In this document: piece by piece, positions 1 to 7,170 of the stretch
Position numbering within the stretch: position 1 is the first letter of the stretch
Layout of the letters: each line of letters opens with the position of its first letter
IMG/VR virus record: IMGVR_UViG_3300010354_000632
Location: 1 to 24,425 of that record
DNA: 24,425 nucleotides
Direction: 5' to 3' (one strand)
Source: a virus
The notes under the pieces: model-generated
Seen by the model: only the letters and a program-made list of their open reading frames with translations
Database searches by the model: none
Told to the model about the DNA's origin: nothing
Position numbers and translations under genes: made by a program

Positions 1-1143
1 AATGTAGAACTAGGTAATGCTAGAACCAATCAACTGGCTATTGGTAGCAGTGCAGCAAGAAGTCTAGCCAATGTGCTAGCAGGCACAATTAAGATGAGTG
101 ATTTTTATGGCAAAAGTAGTCTTACTGTGACCTTTGTCCCTGCTCCAGGCACAGGTGGCGTTCTCAGCATTGATGAATCTGCCAATACCACTGTTACATT
201 TAACACAGTAGGTGCACCGAATGGCACAGTACTTTATTGGGAAATCGAAAATACAACAACTAGCGGTGCTGATTGGACTGCAACCAGCGGATCATTTACT
301 ATTAATTCAAACACAGGATCATTTACCCTACGTGGTGTAGCAGATACCACCACTGAAGGCGATGAAACTTTTATTTTACGAATTAGAGCAGGCAGTGCCA
401 CTGGTGGTGTAGTCTGCTCAGTGAACGGTACGCTAGTTGATTCCAGTGTGACTCCAGGTGCTACTCCAGTTGTGCCTACATATACTAATCCAGGATTTCA
501 AGGAACTATTACACCTCCCCCACCTGGAGGAACCACTTACTACATTGAAGGCTGGACCATTGAGACTACCTTGGTATTTCCTGGATCACCCGGTGGTTAT
601 AGCCCCAACACCATTGCTGGTTTGCCAGTTCCTTCAGACAATACCATGCCAAGTCCCTATGTCTATCCAATTTGGCCAAACCCTGGTAGTGGGTATGCTG
701 GATATGATTATAATTTATATACTGAATTATCCAGTGATGTTCCTTCAGGTTCAAATGCTGGTACTCAATCAGTGAGACTATGGGCACAAGGATGGGTTCC
801 TCAAGGCTATGGTATCTTGTATGGACCATATATGTATAGTACCAGTGCTGCTAACCTAGCAGTAGGGGATCAGGCCAGGTTTTGGTGGAGAGCAGCAGGA
901 GGAGCAGATGCCTATAACGTATTTGCCTATCTTTTGGAAATTAACACCGGAGCCACTATTCAATTGCTTAATGGCACTGGAGCTAGTCTATCAGCAGCTA
1001 CACCGTGGGCTGAAGTCAGTGTTACTGTTAACACTGCGGGTCAATATAGATTTGTATTTTTATCAGGAACTTGGGATCAAACTGGCGGACAGTATCTCGG
1101 AGCCAGTTTGTATGTCACAAGAGTCAGTATCTTTAAACCTTAA
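1..1143 (+). CDS. Virion structural / putative receptor-binding protein, C-terminal part (5' truncated by window)
   Basis: The reading frame is open from base 1 with no convincing start, so this is the C-terminal 380 residues of a larger protein. It opens with a short segment ending in the phrase KMSDFYGKSS, a type of sequence common in phage tail and fibre proteins. A beta-rich stretch of about 80 residues follows, with a TVTF...GDETF pattern resembling a Calx-beta or Ig-like repeat. A Pro/Gly/Tyr-rich linker comes next, then a C-terminal beta-sandwich-like domain rich in Tyr, Trp and Gly, as in carbohydrate-binding modules. There is no signal peptide or membrane segment. The likely role is an exposed tail fibre or decoration protein contacting the host surface, made late. 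The 'structural' call rests on composition and repeat pattern and the exact virion role is unknown. A GTG at 73 is possible in frame but has no ribosome-binding site. Confidence 0.7.
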   Translation, partial: NVELGNARTNQLAIGSSAARSLANVLAGTIKMSDFYGKSSLTVTFVPAPGTGGVLSIDESANTTVTFNTVGAPNGTVLYWEIENTTTSGADWTATSGSFTINSNTGSFTLRGVADTTTEGDETFILRIRAGSATGGVVCSVNGTLVDSSVTPGATPVVPTYTNPGFQGTITPPPPGGTTYYIEGWTIETTLVFPGSPGGYSPNTIAGLPVPSDNTMPSPYVYPIWPNPGSGYAGYDYNLYTELSSDVPSGSNAGTQSVRLWAQGWVPQGYGILYGPYMYSTSAANLAVGDQARFWWRAAGGADAYNVFAYLLEINTGATIQLLNGTGASLSAATPWAEVSVTVNTAGQYRFVFLSGTWDQTGGQYLGASLYVTRVSIFKP

Positions 1144-1162
1144 TCCTGTCAGCTTGAGTTTT

Positions 1163-1170
1163 GGTAAATA
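1163..1170 (+). promoter_or_regulatory. T4-late-like promoter box (GGTAAATA)
   Basis: GGTAAATA lies 24 bases before the ATG at 1194 and resembles the T4 late -10 box TATAAATA. The same octamer precedes dps at 2352, and a GATAAATA precedes the gene at 20913. No -35 box is visible, as expected for T4-type late promoters. The leader after it contains GTATAGTAAACAAGG, which resembles the leaders of the early cassettes near 23.4-24.4 kb. Confidence 0.45.
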
Positions 1171-1193
1171 AGTATAGTAAACAAGGACTATAA

Positions 1194-1757
1194 ATGAAAG
1201 TAAATGACCTAACAGAAAAGCAACGTAGTCAAAGTCAACGCAGCAAGGAAAGTTGTTGGCCAGGATATCGTAAAGTCGGAACCAAACCCAGTCCGACTCA
1301 TGGCAAAAGTGTCAGAGTCAATGACTGTGAAAAAATCAAGGAAAATGAATTGGATCCAGCTAATACAGGCGAATATGACCGAGAAGGAGAAATGGCCAAG
1401 CAAAATCTAACCACTGCCGCAGATGCTGCCAATGAACTACGCAGTATATTAGACAGTGATGAAAACTTGCCAGAATGGGTACAGGCCAAAATTACCAAGG
1501 CAGTTGATTATTTAGATACTGCTCGAGACTATATGAAAGCAAAAGAACCCAGTGAGCCTCAAGAATCACTGACACCTGCTGGGCAGATGCAGACACTTAA
1601 ACAGAGATTGTCTCAAGTAGGAGAAGGAATTGATGCTAATCAGCGACGTGCTCGACAGGTTCCCGGAGAAGAAATGCCCAAGTCAACTGGCCCTATACTA
1701 GGTAAACAGCCCAAACAACATCCTTTCAAGGGCCGCGCAGTTGGCGGCGGCATTTAA
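1194..1757 (+). CDS. Conserved-type phage hypothetical protein with basic N-terminus and helical NLPEWVQAKITKA core
   Basis: The protein has 187 residues. The N-terminal ~50 residues are basic and polar (KQRSQSQRSKESCWPGYRKV), a low-complexity, probably disordered start. Residues ~60-120 form a predicted helical region with the phrases EYDREGEMAKQNL, ENLPEWVQAKITKAVDYL and TARDYMKAK. I recall this pattern from small uncharacterised proteins of marine T4-like phages. The C-terminus is Gln/Arg/Pro-rich and ends in a Gly run. There are no catalytic motifs, signal peptide or membrane segment. It sits behind a late-type promoter and after a virion protein gene, so a structural or assembly role is plausible but unproven. 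Its TAA overlaps the ATG of the following mini-gene as TAATG. Confidence 0.8.
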   Translation: MKVNDLTEKQRSQSQRSKESCWPGYRKVGTKPSPTHGKSVRVNDCEKIKENELDPANTGEYDREGEMAKQNLTTAADAANELRSILDSDENLPEWVQAKITKAVDYLDTARDYMKAKEPSEPQESLTPAGQMQTLKQRLSQVGEGIDANQRRARQVPGEEMPKSTGPILGKQPKQHPFKGRAVGGGI

Positions 1758-1891
1758 TGTTGATAGACATATGGATTGATTTTTATGTGAGAGTTTTTCT
1801 AGCTTGTTGGTACGGACCCAGTCTTATACAGGCAGACACAGAGAAGGTAGGCCTTACACTGAATGGTATGAAGAATATCTGTAAAACATGA
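1757..1891 (+). CDS. Possible 44-residue small protein, translationally coupled on both sides
   Basis: A 44-codon frame starts within the stop of the previous gene (TAATG, stop 1755-1757) and ends with an ATGA overlap at the start of the next gene (ATG 1888, TGA 1889-1891). The double overlap is how most neighbours here are arranged, which argues for translation. The product begins MLIDIWIDFYVRVFLACWYG, hydrophobic and aromatic, possibly a short membrane or amphipathic segment, followed by a polar tail ending NICKT. No family is recognised. It could still be chance. Confidence 0.4.
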   Translation: MLIDIWIDFYVRVFLACWYGPSLIQADTEKVGLTLNGMKNICKT

Positions 1892-2304
1892 AATATTGGT
1901 TTGAATATGTAAGAAGTAGCTATGAACTAGTTCTAGAAGCCGAAGGCAAGACCAGCATATTTCTGAATCAGGACATAGAAAGCTATCTAGTACATCTAAT
2001 GGCACGCTGGTTTGATAAAAATGATGTTCCACCAGACACTCCTGTAGCTCTGCTATTAATGACAGCCATGCAGACCAAGGACAAAAAGAAATTGGCTGAA
2101 ACTGCTGACATCTGTTTATTCTATGACGGATTCCAAATAAAACAACGCCGTTGGCCCAGTAATAACTACTATAAAGACATGGGCATGATGGCCTATGGCA
2201 TGGCCTACCTGGCCAGTCAGGATCAAGTCTATCAAAAACTAGAAGAAAATTTTAGCATTTGCAGCAGAGTCTTAAACAATATAAAACCTAGTACAATAGT
2301 ATAA
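1888..2304 (+). CDS. Uncharacterised helical protein, 138 aa
   Basis: ATG 1888 is the first start after an in-frame TAA at 1882. The product looks mostly alpha-helical. It has an N-terminal WFEYVRSSYELVLEA helix, a middle LVHLMARWFDKNDVPPDTPV segment, a VALLLMTAMQTKDKKKLAETAD helix and a Gly/Met/Tyr-rich MGMMAYGMAYLAS stretch near the C-terminus. There are no enzyme motifs, signal peptide or clear transmembrane helix. It is the last gene of the 1194-2304 cluster and is followed by an inverted repeat and the dps promoter, so it probably ends a transcription unit. I do not recognise the family. Confidence 0.75.
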   Translation: MKYWFEYVRSSYELVLEAEGKTSIFLNQDIESYLVHLMARWFDKNDVPPDTPVALLLMTAMQTKDKKKLAETADICLFYDGFQIKQRRWPSNNYYKDMGMMAYGMAYLASQDQVYQKLEENFSICSRVLNNIKPSTIV

Positions 2305-2320
2305 CAAAATTTTCATAGAT

Positions 2321-2341
2321 CAGTTTAAGTATATTAAACTG
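2321..2341 (+). repeat. Perfect 8-bp inverted repeat (hairpin) between genes
   Basis: CAGTTTAA - GTATA - TTAAACTG forms a perfect 8-bp stem with a 5-nt loop. It lies just after the end of the gene at 1888-2304 and before the late-type promoter box of dps. No U-run follows, so it is a weak terminator candidate at best. An RNA-stabilising hairpin or a protein-binding palindrome are the alternatives. Confidence 0.55.
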
Positions 2342-2351
2342 CTCTGAAAGC

Positions 2352-2359
2352 GGTAAATA
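2352..2359 (+). promoter_or_regulatory. T4-late-like promoter box (GGTAAATA) upstream of dps
   Basis: GGTAAATA is identical to the octamer at 1163 and lies 26 bases before the dps ATG at 2386. The spacing to the ATG is almost the same in both. No -35 box is seen. It implies late expression of the Dps-like protein. Confidence 0.45.
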
Positions 2360-2385
2360 CATGTAAATATTTACAGGATTAACTT

Positions 2386-2823
2386 ATGGATGAACTTATT
2401 CAATCAATGAAAAAAGCACTAGCTGATCACTTTGCTTTTTATCTCAAATCTCATGGATTTCATTGGAATGTTGAAGGTCCGGACTTTGTTCAACTGCACA
2501 AGTTATTTGGCATGATCTATGAAGATTTTTATAGCAGTATAGATCAGTTTGCCGAAGAAATTCGTGCCATGGAAGCCTATGCTCCTGCTAGTTTTAGTCG
2601 TTTCAGCGAACTAACTGGCATACAGGATGAAATTAAAATTCTTCCTGCAAGAACCATGGTAGAAAAATTACTAACAGATCTAGAAGTAGTCAAGATCAGC
2701 CTAGAAGAAGCCTACGAATTGGCTGAACAAGCACACAATCATGGATTAAGCAACTTCCTTGCTGAACGCCAAGATAAATGCGGCAAATGGGCTTGGCAAC
2801 TTAGATCAACCTTAAAGGTCTAA
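2386..2823 (+). CDS. dps: Dps-like ferritin (DNA protection during starvation protein)
   Basis: This 145-residue protein is slightly shorter than bacterial Dps (about 150-170). It has the diagnostic ferroxidase ligand pattern: His26 in HGFHWNVEGPDF, His38 in VQLHKLF, and Asp53 and Glu57 in SIDQFAEEIRA. Dps proteins form dodecamers, oxidise Fe(II) using H2O2 at inter-subunit centres and store the mineral. Many also coat DNA. The lysine-rich N-terminal tail used for DNA binding by some Dps is short here (MDELIQSMKK), so oxidant detoxification may matter more than DNA packing. A late-type promoter box precedes it, and its TAA overlaps the next ATG (TAATG). In a phage it could protect host or progeny DNA from oxidative damage. 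The family assignment is firm and the role is inferred. Confidence 0.93.
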   Translation: MDELIQSMKKALADHFAFYLKSHGFHWNVEGPDFVQLHKLFGMIYEDFYSSIDQFAEEIRAMEAYAPASFSRFSELTGIQDEIKILPARTMVEKLLTDLEVVKISLEEAYELAEQAHNHGLSNFLAERQDKCGKWAWQLRSTLKV

Positions 2824-3071
2824 TGTCAACTGATATTATCAAAAATCTAGTTCGAGTAGAACTAAACACTAATCAAATCCAAGCACTGACTTCGTTTATC
2901 AATGATAGAGGAGCTAGTGCTTTTCGAAATTCTAATCTACTCAAGGCTATTAATCGAAAAGATTTCGCTGCTGTTCCAGATGAATTTAGAAAATGGACAG
3001 TAGAACAGGGCAGATTCTGTAATGAACTAGCAGGTCTTAGAGAAAAAGAAATAGCATTATTTGCCAAATAG
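2823..3071 (+). CDS. C-terminal half of a GH24-type phage lysozyme; catalytic N-terminus absent
   Basis: The 82 residues match the C-terminal helical lobe of T4/lambdoid GH24 muramidases. The pattern VELNTNQIQALTSFINDRG, then AFRNSNLLKAIN, DEFRKWTV and LREKEIALF corresponds to family segments of the form VPLTQNQFDALVSF, STLLKKLN, FxRW and RRxAE-LF. The catalytic Glu-8-Asp-5-Thr portion, normally in the first ~30 residues of a ~150-residue enzyme, is missing. The upstream DNA is the dps coding region, so there is no nearby frame holding the lost half. It starts in a TAATG overlap with dps, so it appears to be translated rather than decayed debris. Possible roles are a non-catalytic peptidoglycan-binding or structural module, or a partner for a separately encoded catalytic half. 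Confidence 0.75.
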   Translation: MSTDIIKNLVRVELNTNQIQALTSFINDRGASAFRNSNLLKAINRKDFAAVPDEFRKWTVEQGRFCNELAGLREKEIALFAK

Positions 3072-3073
3072 AA

Positions 3074-3102
3074 TTGACAGTGCCTGTAAAATCCTATATA
3101 AT
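3074..3102 (+). promoter_or_regulatory. Consensus sigma70-type promoter for dsbA-like gene / polymerase unit
   Basis: TTGACA (3074-3079) and TATAAT (3097-3102) are both perfect and separated by 17 bases. The -35 starts three bases after the stop codon of the preceding gene. The ATG at 3127 follows a short leader with an AGGAG ribosome-binding site. The promoter probably drives the chain from 3127 through the polymerase early in infection, using host RNA polymerase. Confidence 0.85.
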
Positions 3103-3126
3103 ACTAGTTCATTAATAGGAGAAGTT

Positions 3127-3384
3127 ATGCCCGAACGCATGTTTAAACCTGAAGAAATTGCCAAAATTAAAAAGCTGTTTACTGAGGGTATTCAAGTTAT
3201 GAGCGAAGTTGCAGCACTCAATGAGGGACTCAATGACACCATCAAAGGTATTGCCGAAGAACTTGACATGAAACCAGCAACTTTAAAAAAAGCACTTAAG
3301 ATTGCCTACAAAAATGAATTCGAAAAAGAGCAAAACAATTTTACCGAAGTTGAAGAAGTACTAGAAGTAGCCGGGCATCGTTAA
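3127..3384 (+). CDS. dsbA: DsbA-like double-stranded DNA-binding protein
   Basis: The 85 residues begin at ATG 3127, chosen because it has an AGGAG site and lies 25 bases after a perfect -10 box. The earlier in-frame start at 3061 would lie before the promoter. The sequence is helical: FKPEEIAKIKKLFTEGIQVM, then EVAALNEGLNDTIKGIAEEL, then KPATLKKALKIAYKNEFEK, and an acidic tail. This matches the T4 DsbA family as represented in marine T4-like phages. T4 DsbA binds dsDNA and is connected with late transcription. The middle segment behaves like a helix-turn-helix. Its TAA overlaps the following ATG. Family confidence is good, and the regulatory role is by analogy. Confidence 0.75.
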   Translation: MPERMFKPEEIAKIKKLFTEGIQVMSEVAALNEGLNDTIKGIAEELDMKPATLKKALKIAYKNEFEKEQNNFTEVEEVLEVAGHR

Positions 3385-3620
3385 TGCTGGGTAAACCACT
3401 TGAATTCTACGTAAAGTGGTCAGCTACCTTGATCATTATGATCGCTGTTTCCATGTTAGCGGGAGAATGGTTTTATCCCTACAGTATCATGCTACAATTT
3501 TTTGGCAACTGCTTATGGATTTGGGCTGGTGTGATATGGCGAGAAAAAACCATAATATTCACTAATGCATTTTGCAATCTAATCATACTGACAGTTTTAT
3601 CTATTAAATATATTCTATGA
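3384..3620 (+). CDS. Small integral membrane protein, 78 aa
   Basis: It starts in a TAATG overlap with the previous stop. The sequence is strongly hydrophobic with three probable transmembrane helices: residues ~10-28 (SATLIIMIAVSMLAG), ~32-52 (YSIMLQFFGNCLWIWAGVIW) and ~58-77 (FTNAFCNLIILTVLSIKYIL). A positively charged WREK loop lies between helices 2 and 3. Small proteins of this kind occur in T4-like phage genomes, and no function is established to my knowledge. It is coupled to the downstream gene by an ATGA overlap. It is not an obvious holin: it lacks the usual charged C-terminal tail and is not next to a complete endolysin. Confidence 0.75.
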   Translation: MLGKPLEFYVKWSATLIIMIAVSMLAGEWFYPYSIMLQFFGNCLWIWAGVIWREKTIIFTNAFCNLIILTVLSIKYIL

Positions 3621-4417
3621 AACAGGTTCTAATGTGTCAGCCTAAACACTTTGATGTGATATATGATATCAATCCATGGATGACTAACAATCAAAACTTT
3701 GTAGATAAAGATCATGCCATGGATCAATGGAACATGCTGTATGCAATGATTCGAAGTTGTGCAGCAGTTCGATTAATAGATCCAGACTGGATCTGTCCTG
3801 ACATGGTGTTTACTGCTAATGCTGGTTTCCATTTTGGCAAACGGAATGTTATTCTCAGTAACTTTAGATACGAACAAAGACGGTTCGAAGAAGAAAGATT
3901 CGCTCATTGGTTTCAAACCAACGATTATAAAATTCACTACGTATCAAATAGTTTCGAAGGACAGGGAGATCTATTAGAAGACAGCGACGGAAATCTATGG
4001 CTAGGTACTGGCTTTAGGACTAGTATACAGGCAGTTGAAGAAATAGAAAATATTCTAGAATGTTACATTCGTCCGCTGAATCTAGTGGATCCTTTTTGTT
4101 ACCATTTGGACACTTGTTTTTGTCCTTTACCCAATGGAGAACTACTATGGTATCCAGGAGCATTTGATCTCGATAGTCAGAATGTCATAAGAGATCATTT
4201 TGATACTACTGTGGATGTCTGCGAAGAAGATGCTAGACTTTTCGCCTGTAATAGTGTATGCTTATACAATAATGTATTCACACCAGTGTGCAGTGATCTT
4301 GTTGGCATTATGTTAAAAAAACTAGGATATGATCATAGAATGTTTGACCTAAGTGAATTTATCAAGGCAGGAGGTGCCGCTAAATGTTTAGTAATGGATA
4401 TCGATGAGCTACGTTGA
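3617..4417 (+). CDS. Amidinotransferase / dimethylarginine dimethylaminohydrolase (DDAH)-fold enzyme
   Basis: This 266-residue protein has the ordered motifs of the guanidine-modifying superfamily. MVFTANAGF (~63-71) and FEGQGD (113-118, Glu114 and Asp118) form the substrate pocket. HLDTCFCPL places the catalytic His at 163, and GGAAKC places the nucleophilic Cys at 257 near the C-terminus. These enzymes form a thiouronium intermediate at Cys and act as DDAH, arginine deiminase or amidinotransferase. The length agrees with DDAH. The substrate cannot be read from the sequence: arginine or methylarginine catabolism, transfer of an amidino group, or action on a modified nucleobase are all possible. 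It is coupled to the membrane-protein gene upstream and overlaps the DNA polymerase start by 14 bases, so it is co-expressed with replication genes. Confidence 0.85.
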   Translation: MKQVLMCQPKHFDVIYDINPWMTNNQNFVDKDHAMDQWNMLYAMIRSCAAVRLIDPDWICPDMVFTANAGFHFGKRNVILSNFRYEQRRFEEERFAHWFQTNDYKIHYVSNSFEGQGDLLEDSDGNLWLGTGFRTSIQAVEEIENILECYIRPLNLVDPFCYHLDTCFCPLPNGELLWYPGAFDLDSQNVIRDHFDTTVDVCEEDARLFACNSVCLYNNVFTPVCSDLVGIMLKKLGYDHRMFDLSEFIKAGGAAKCLVMDIDELR

Positions 4418-7046
4418 CGCAATCTACGTTAAGGAAAAAGACCTAATCAAAGTTGTCGAGCGAGTTGATGGCAAGAGAAAAGAACGTCAATACCCTGCTC
4501 ACTACTTGTTTTATTACCCTGACAATAAAGGACAATATACTGGCATTGATGGACAGAGACTGGCTAAAATTGCAGTGGCCAGTCGCAAGGCCTTTGAAAA
4601 AGAACGCAAAATATACAGTCATAAAAAGTTATATGAAAGTGACATCAAACCACTGAATCGTTGTTTGGAATCAAACTATCTCAATGCTGATGCACCAGAA
4701 CTTAACAAGGCATTCTTTGACATTGAAGTTGCCTATGACCGTGTAAAAGGCTTTGCTGATCCCAGTGATCCTTTTAATCCTGTCACTGCTGTGTCAGTGT
4801 ATTGTGGTTGGTTAGACAAGCTAATCACTCTCTGCATCAAGCCTGAAGCAATGAGTCAAGAACAGGCAGAAGTGATTGTTAAAAGATTTGATGACACCAT
4901 TCTCTGTGCCAACGAAGAAGAAATGTTGGACATGTTTCTCAGTCTCCTAGATGATGCTGACACTATCAGTGGTTGGAACAGCGAAGGCTATGACGTACCC
5001 TATATGGTCAATCGTATAGCCAGGCTGCTTGGTGCGGATCATACACGTAGGTTTTGCCTATGGGACATGAAACCTCTAAGACGTGAATTTGAAAAGTACG
5101 GTAAGATTTCCGAGACCTATGACTTTGTTGGTCGTGTGCATCTAGATTATCTCGAGCTTTATCGCAAATACACCTACCATGAAATGCACAGCTACAGATT
5201 AGATGCCATTGGCGAGTATGAACTAGGTGAACGTAAGATACAGTATGAAGGCACCCTAGATCAACTGTATAATAATGACTTTGAAAAGTTTATTGAATAC
5301 AATAGACAAGACACACTGTTATTGGTCAAGCTAGACAAAAAACTACAGTACATTGACCTAGTAAATGTTCTTGCACACGCCAATACTGTTACACTGAGAA
5401 CTACCATGGGTGCTGTAGCAGTGACAGATCAGGCTATTATCAATGAAGCACACAGTCGTGGCTTGATGGTTCCTGACCGTAAGCGAGGAGGATCAGGCGA
5501 GACACAGGCCGCAGGTGCCTATGTAGCATATCCTAAAAAAGGCATGCATGACTGGATTGGAAGCATGGACTTGAACAGTCTATATCCCAGTCTTATTCGT
5601 GCTCTTAACATGAGTCCCGAAACTATTATAGGACAAGTTCGACAGATAAAAACCAAACAAGAACTCGATCAGTGGTTACGGGCGGGCAAAGGATTTGCTG
5701 ACTTTTGGGACGGCAAGTTCTGCGTCTATGAGTACGATGAAATCATGAACCGCAATGTAGGTTATGACGTAGTCATTGATTGGGAAGATGGTCGAAGCAC
5801 AGAAATGTCGGCAAGTCAAGCCTATGAACTAATTTATCTCAGTGGTAATCCTTGGATGCTAACAGCCAACGGCACTATCTTTACCTATGAGAAACAGGGC
5901 GTTATTCCAGGCCTGCTGGCTCGTTGGTACACTGAACGTAAAGAGCTACAGAAGAAGGCCAAGGCCTGTACTGATCCAAAAGAGTTTGAGTTCTGGGATA
6001 AGCGGCAGCTAGTTAAGAAGATTAATCTGAACAGTCTGTACGGTGCGTTACTTAACGCAGGCAGCAGATTCTTTGATCATCGTATGGGACAATCGACTAC
6101 GCTAACTGGTCGATGCGTTGCTCGTCACATGGCCAGTAAAGCCAACGAAATGTTTACTGGTGATTATAATCACTTGGGCAAATCAATTATCTACGGTGAC
6201 ACTGACAGTTGTTATTTCAGCGCATATCCGATTTATAAAGAACAGATTGATTCTGGTGATATAAGCTGGAATAAGGAAAAGGTTATTGAACTATACGATG
6301 CAGTGGCCGAGGAAGTCAACGCCAGTTTTACAGGCTACATGAATTCTGCTTTCAACTGTCCTGCTGCCTACGGCGAAGTTATAAAGGCAGGGCGAGAAGT
6401 AGTTGCCAGCAAAGGTCTTTACATTACTAAAAAACGCTATGCTGTCTTAATCTATGATAAAGAAGGCAAACGGGTTGACAAAGATCAGCCTGGTGAAATC
6501 AAGGCCATGGGCTTGGACCTCAAGCGAGCAGATACTCCTGAATTCATGCAAAAGTTTTTAGAAAGAATCTTGCTAATGGTATTGAATGGTCAAGACAAGC
6601 AGGATATCATTGACGCGATTAATCAGTTTAGAACAGAATTTAAAAGCAGACCTGGCTGGGAAAAAGGCACACCAAAACGTGTTAATAATCTAACCAAGCA
6701 CACAGAAGTATTTGAAAAGACTGGTAAATGCGGCATTGGTCATGCACTAGCAGCCATTAACTGGAATAGATTTAAACGTGTATTTGCTGATCAACGCAGT
6801 ATGGATATTACAGATGGTATGAAAGTCATTGTCTGTAAGTTGAAAAACAATCCAATTGGAATAACTAGTATCGCCTATCCTATCGATGAACTCAGACTAC
6901 CAGAATGGTTTAAGGAACTTCCTTTTGACCATGCTGCCATGGAAGAAACAATCATTGATAACAAAGTGGATAATCTCATTGGTGTATTGGGATGGGATAT
7001 AAGTTCTAGTGATCAAAAAACAACTTTTGACATGCTGTTCGCATGA
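4404..7046 (+). CDS. 43: Family B DNA polymerase (T4 gp43-like) with 3'-5' exonuclease
   Basis: The protein has 880 residues, close to T4 gp43 (898). Exonuclease motif I is FFDIEVAYD (Asp106, Glu108), Exo II lies in SGWNSEGYDVPYMVNRI and Exo III in EYNRQDTLLLVKLD. Polymerase motif A is MDLNSLYPSLIRALNMSP, motif B is KKINLNSLYGALLN and motif C is IYGDTDSCYF, followed by the KKRYA motif. All catalytic carboxylates are present, so both activities should be intact. It replicates the phage genome together with the gp45-type clamp encoded next. The ATG at 4404 lies inside the upstream gene. The N-terminal domain (MSYVDAIYVKEKDLIKVVER) resembles that of T4-type enzymes. No intein or split is seen. 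Confidence 0.98.
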   Translation: MSYVDAIYVKEKDLIKVVERVDGKRKERQYPAHYLFYYPDNKGQYTGIDGQRLAKIAVASRKAFEKERKIYSHKKLYESDIKPLNRCLESNYLNADAPELNKAFFDIEVAYDRVKGFADPSDPFNPVTAVSVYCGWLDKLITLCIKPEAMSQEQAEVIVKRFDDTILCANEEEMLDMFLSLLDDADTISGWNSEGYDVPYMVNRIARLLGADHTRRFCLWDMKPLRREFEKYGKISETYDFVGRVHLDYLELYRKYTYHEMHSYRLDAIGEYELGERKIQYEGTLDQLYNNDFEKFIEYNRQDTLLLVKLDKKLQYIDLVNVLAHANTVTLRTTMGAVAVTDQAIINEAHSRGLMVPDRKRGGSGETQAAGAYVAYPKKGMHDWIGSMDLNSLYPSLIRALNMSPETIIGQVRQIKTKQELDQWLRAGKGFADFWDGKFCVYEYDEIMNRNVGYDVVIDWEDGRSTEMSASQAYELIYLSGNPWMLTANGTIFTYEKQGVIPGLLARWYTERKELQKKAKACTDPKEFEFWDKRQLVKKINLNSLYGALLNAGSRFFDHRMGQSTTLTGRCVARHMASKANEMFTGDYNHLGKSIIYGDTDSCYFSAYPIYKEQIDSGDISWNKEKVIELYDAVAEEVNASFTGYMNSAFNCPAAYGEVIKAGREVVASKGLYITKKRYAVLIYDKEGKRVDKDQPGEIKAMGLDLKRADTPEFMQKFLERILLMVLNGQDKQDIIDAINQFRTEFKSRPGWEKGTPKRVNNLTKHTEVFEKTGKCGIGHALAAINWNRFKRVFADQRSMDITDGMKVIVCKLKNNPIGITSIAYPIDELRLPEWFKELPFDHAAMEETIIDNKVDNLIGVLGWDISSSDQKTTFDMLFA

Positions 7047-7052
7047 CAAATA

Positions 7053-7129
7053 AGTGATCACTGAAGACTATATACTAGTGCATGGCTTGGCGCCTCTGTC
7101 AACTTGTAATCTTAGTAAAACAGTTGACA
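7053..7129. repeat. Palindromes between polymerase and clamp genes
   Basis: AGTGATCACT (7053-7062) is a perfect 10-bp palindrome seven bases after the polymerase stop. TGTCAACT (7097-7104) and AGTTGACA (7122-7129) form a perfect 8-bp inverted repeat with 17 bases between arms. The right arm contains the entire -35 box of the clamp promoter. The arrangement suggests a repressor or activator site, though a chance match to TTGACA is possible. Confidence 0.4.
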
Positions 7130-7152
7130 TTCAATTCTAAATACCTTATAAT
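7124..7152 (+). promoter_or_regulatory. Consensus sigma70-type promoter for the sliding clamp gene
   Basis: TTGACA (7124-7129), 17 bases, TATAAT (7147-7152). Both hexamers are perfect. A short leader with TTAAGGAGAA precedes the ATG at 7171. It allows strong clamp expression independent of the polymerase gene. Confidence 0.85.
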
Positions 7153-7170
7153 TCCCTTAAGGAGAAAATA

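Noticed and set aside
566-829. Minus-strand frame opposite the virion protein
   Set aside because: It is antisense to a clear coding region, lacks a ribosome-binding site and has no recognisable domains. Other minus-strand frames (for example 7669-7899, 9820-10062, 14164-14442, 20556-20948) are rejected for the same reasons.
2600-2830. Lost N-terminal half of the lysozyme in another frame upstream
   Set aside because: The upstream DNA is fully used by intact dps and no frame there shows the catalytic Glu region, so a simple frameshift is not the cause.
7047-7170. Possible tRNA or small RNA in the largest intergenic gap
   Set aside because: It contains palindromes and a promoter but no cloverleaf, T-loop motif or CCA end. 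No tRNA was recognised elsewhere in the window.
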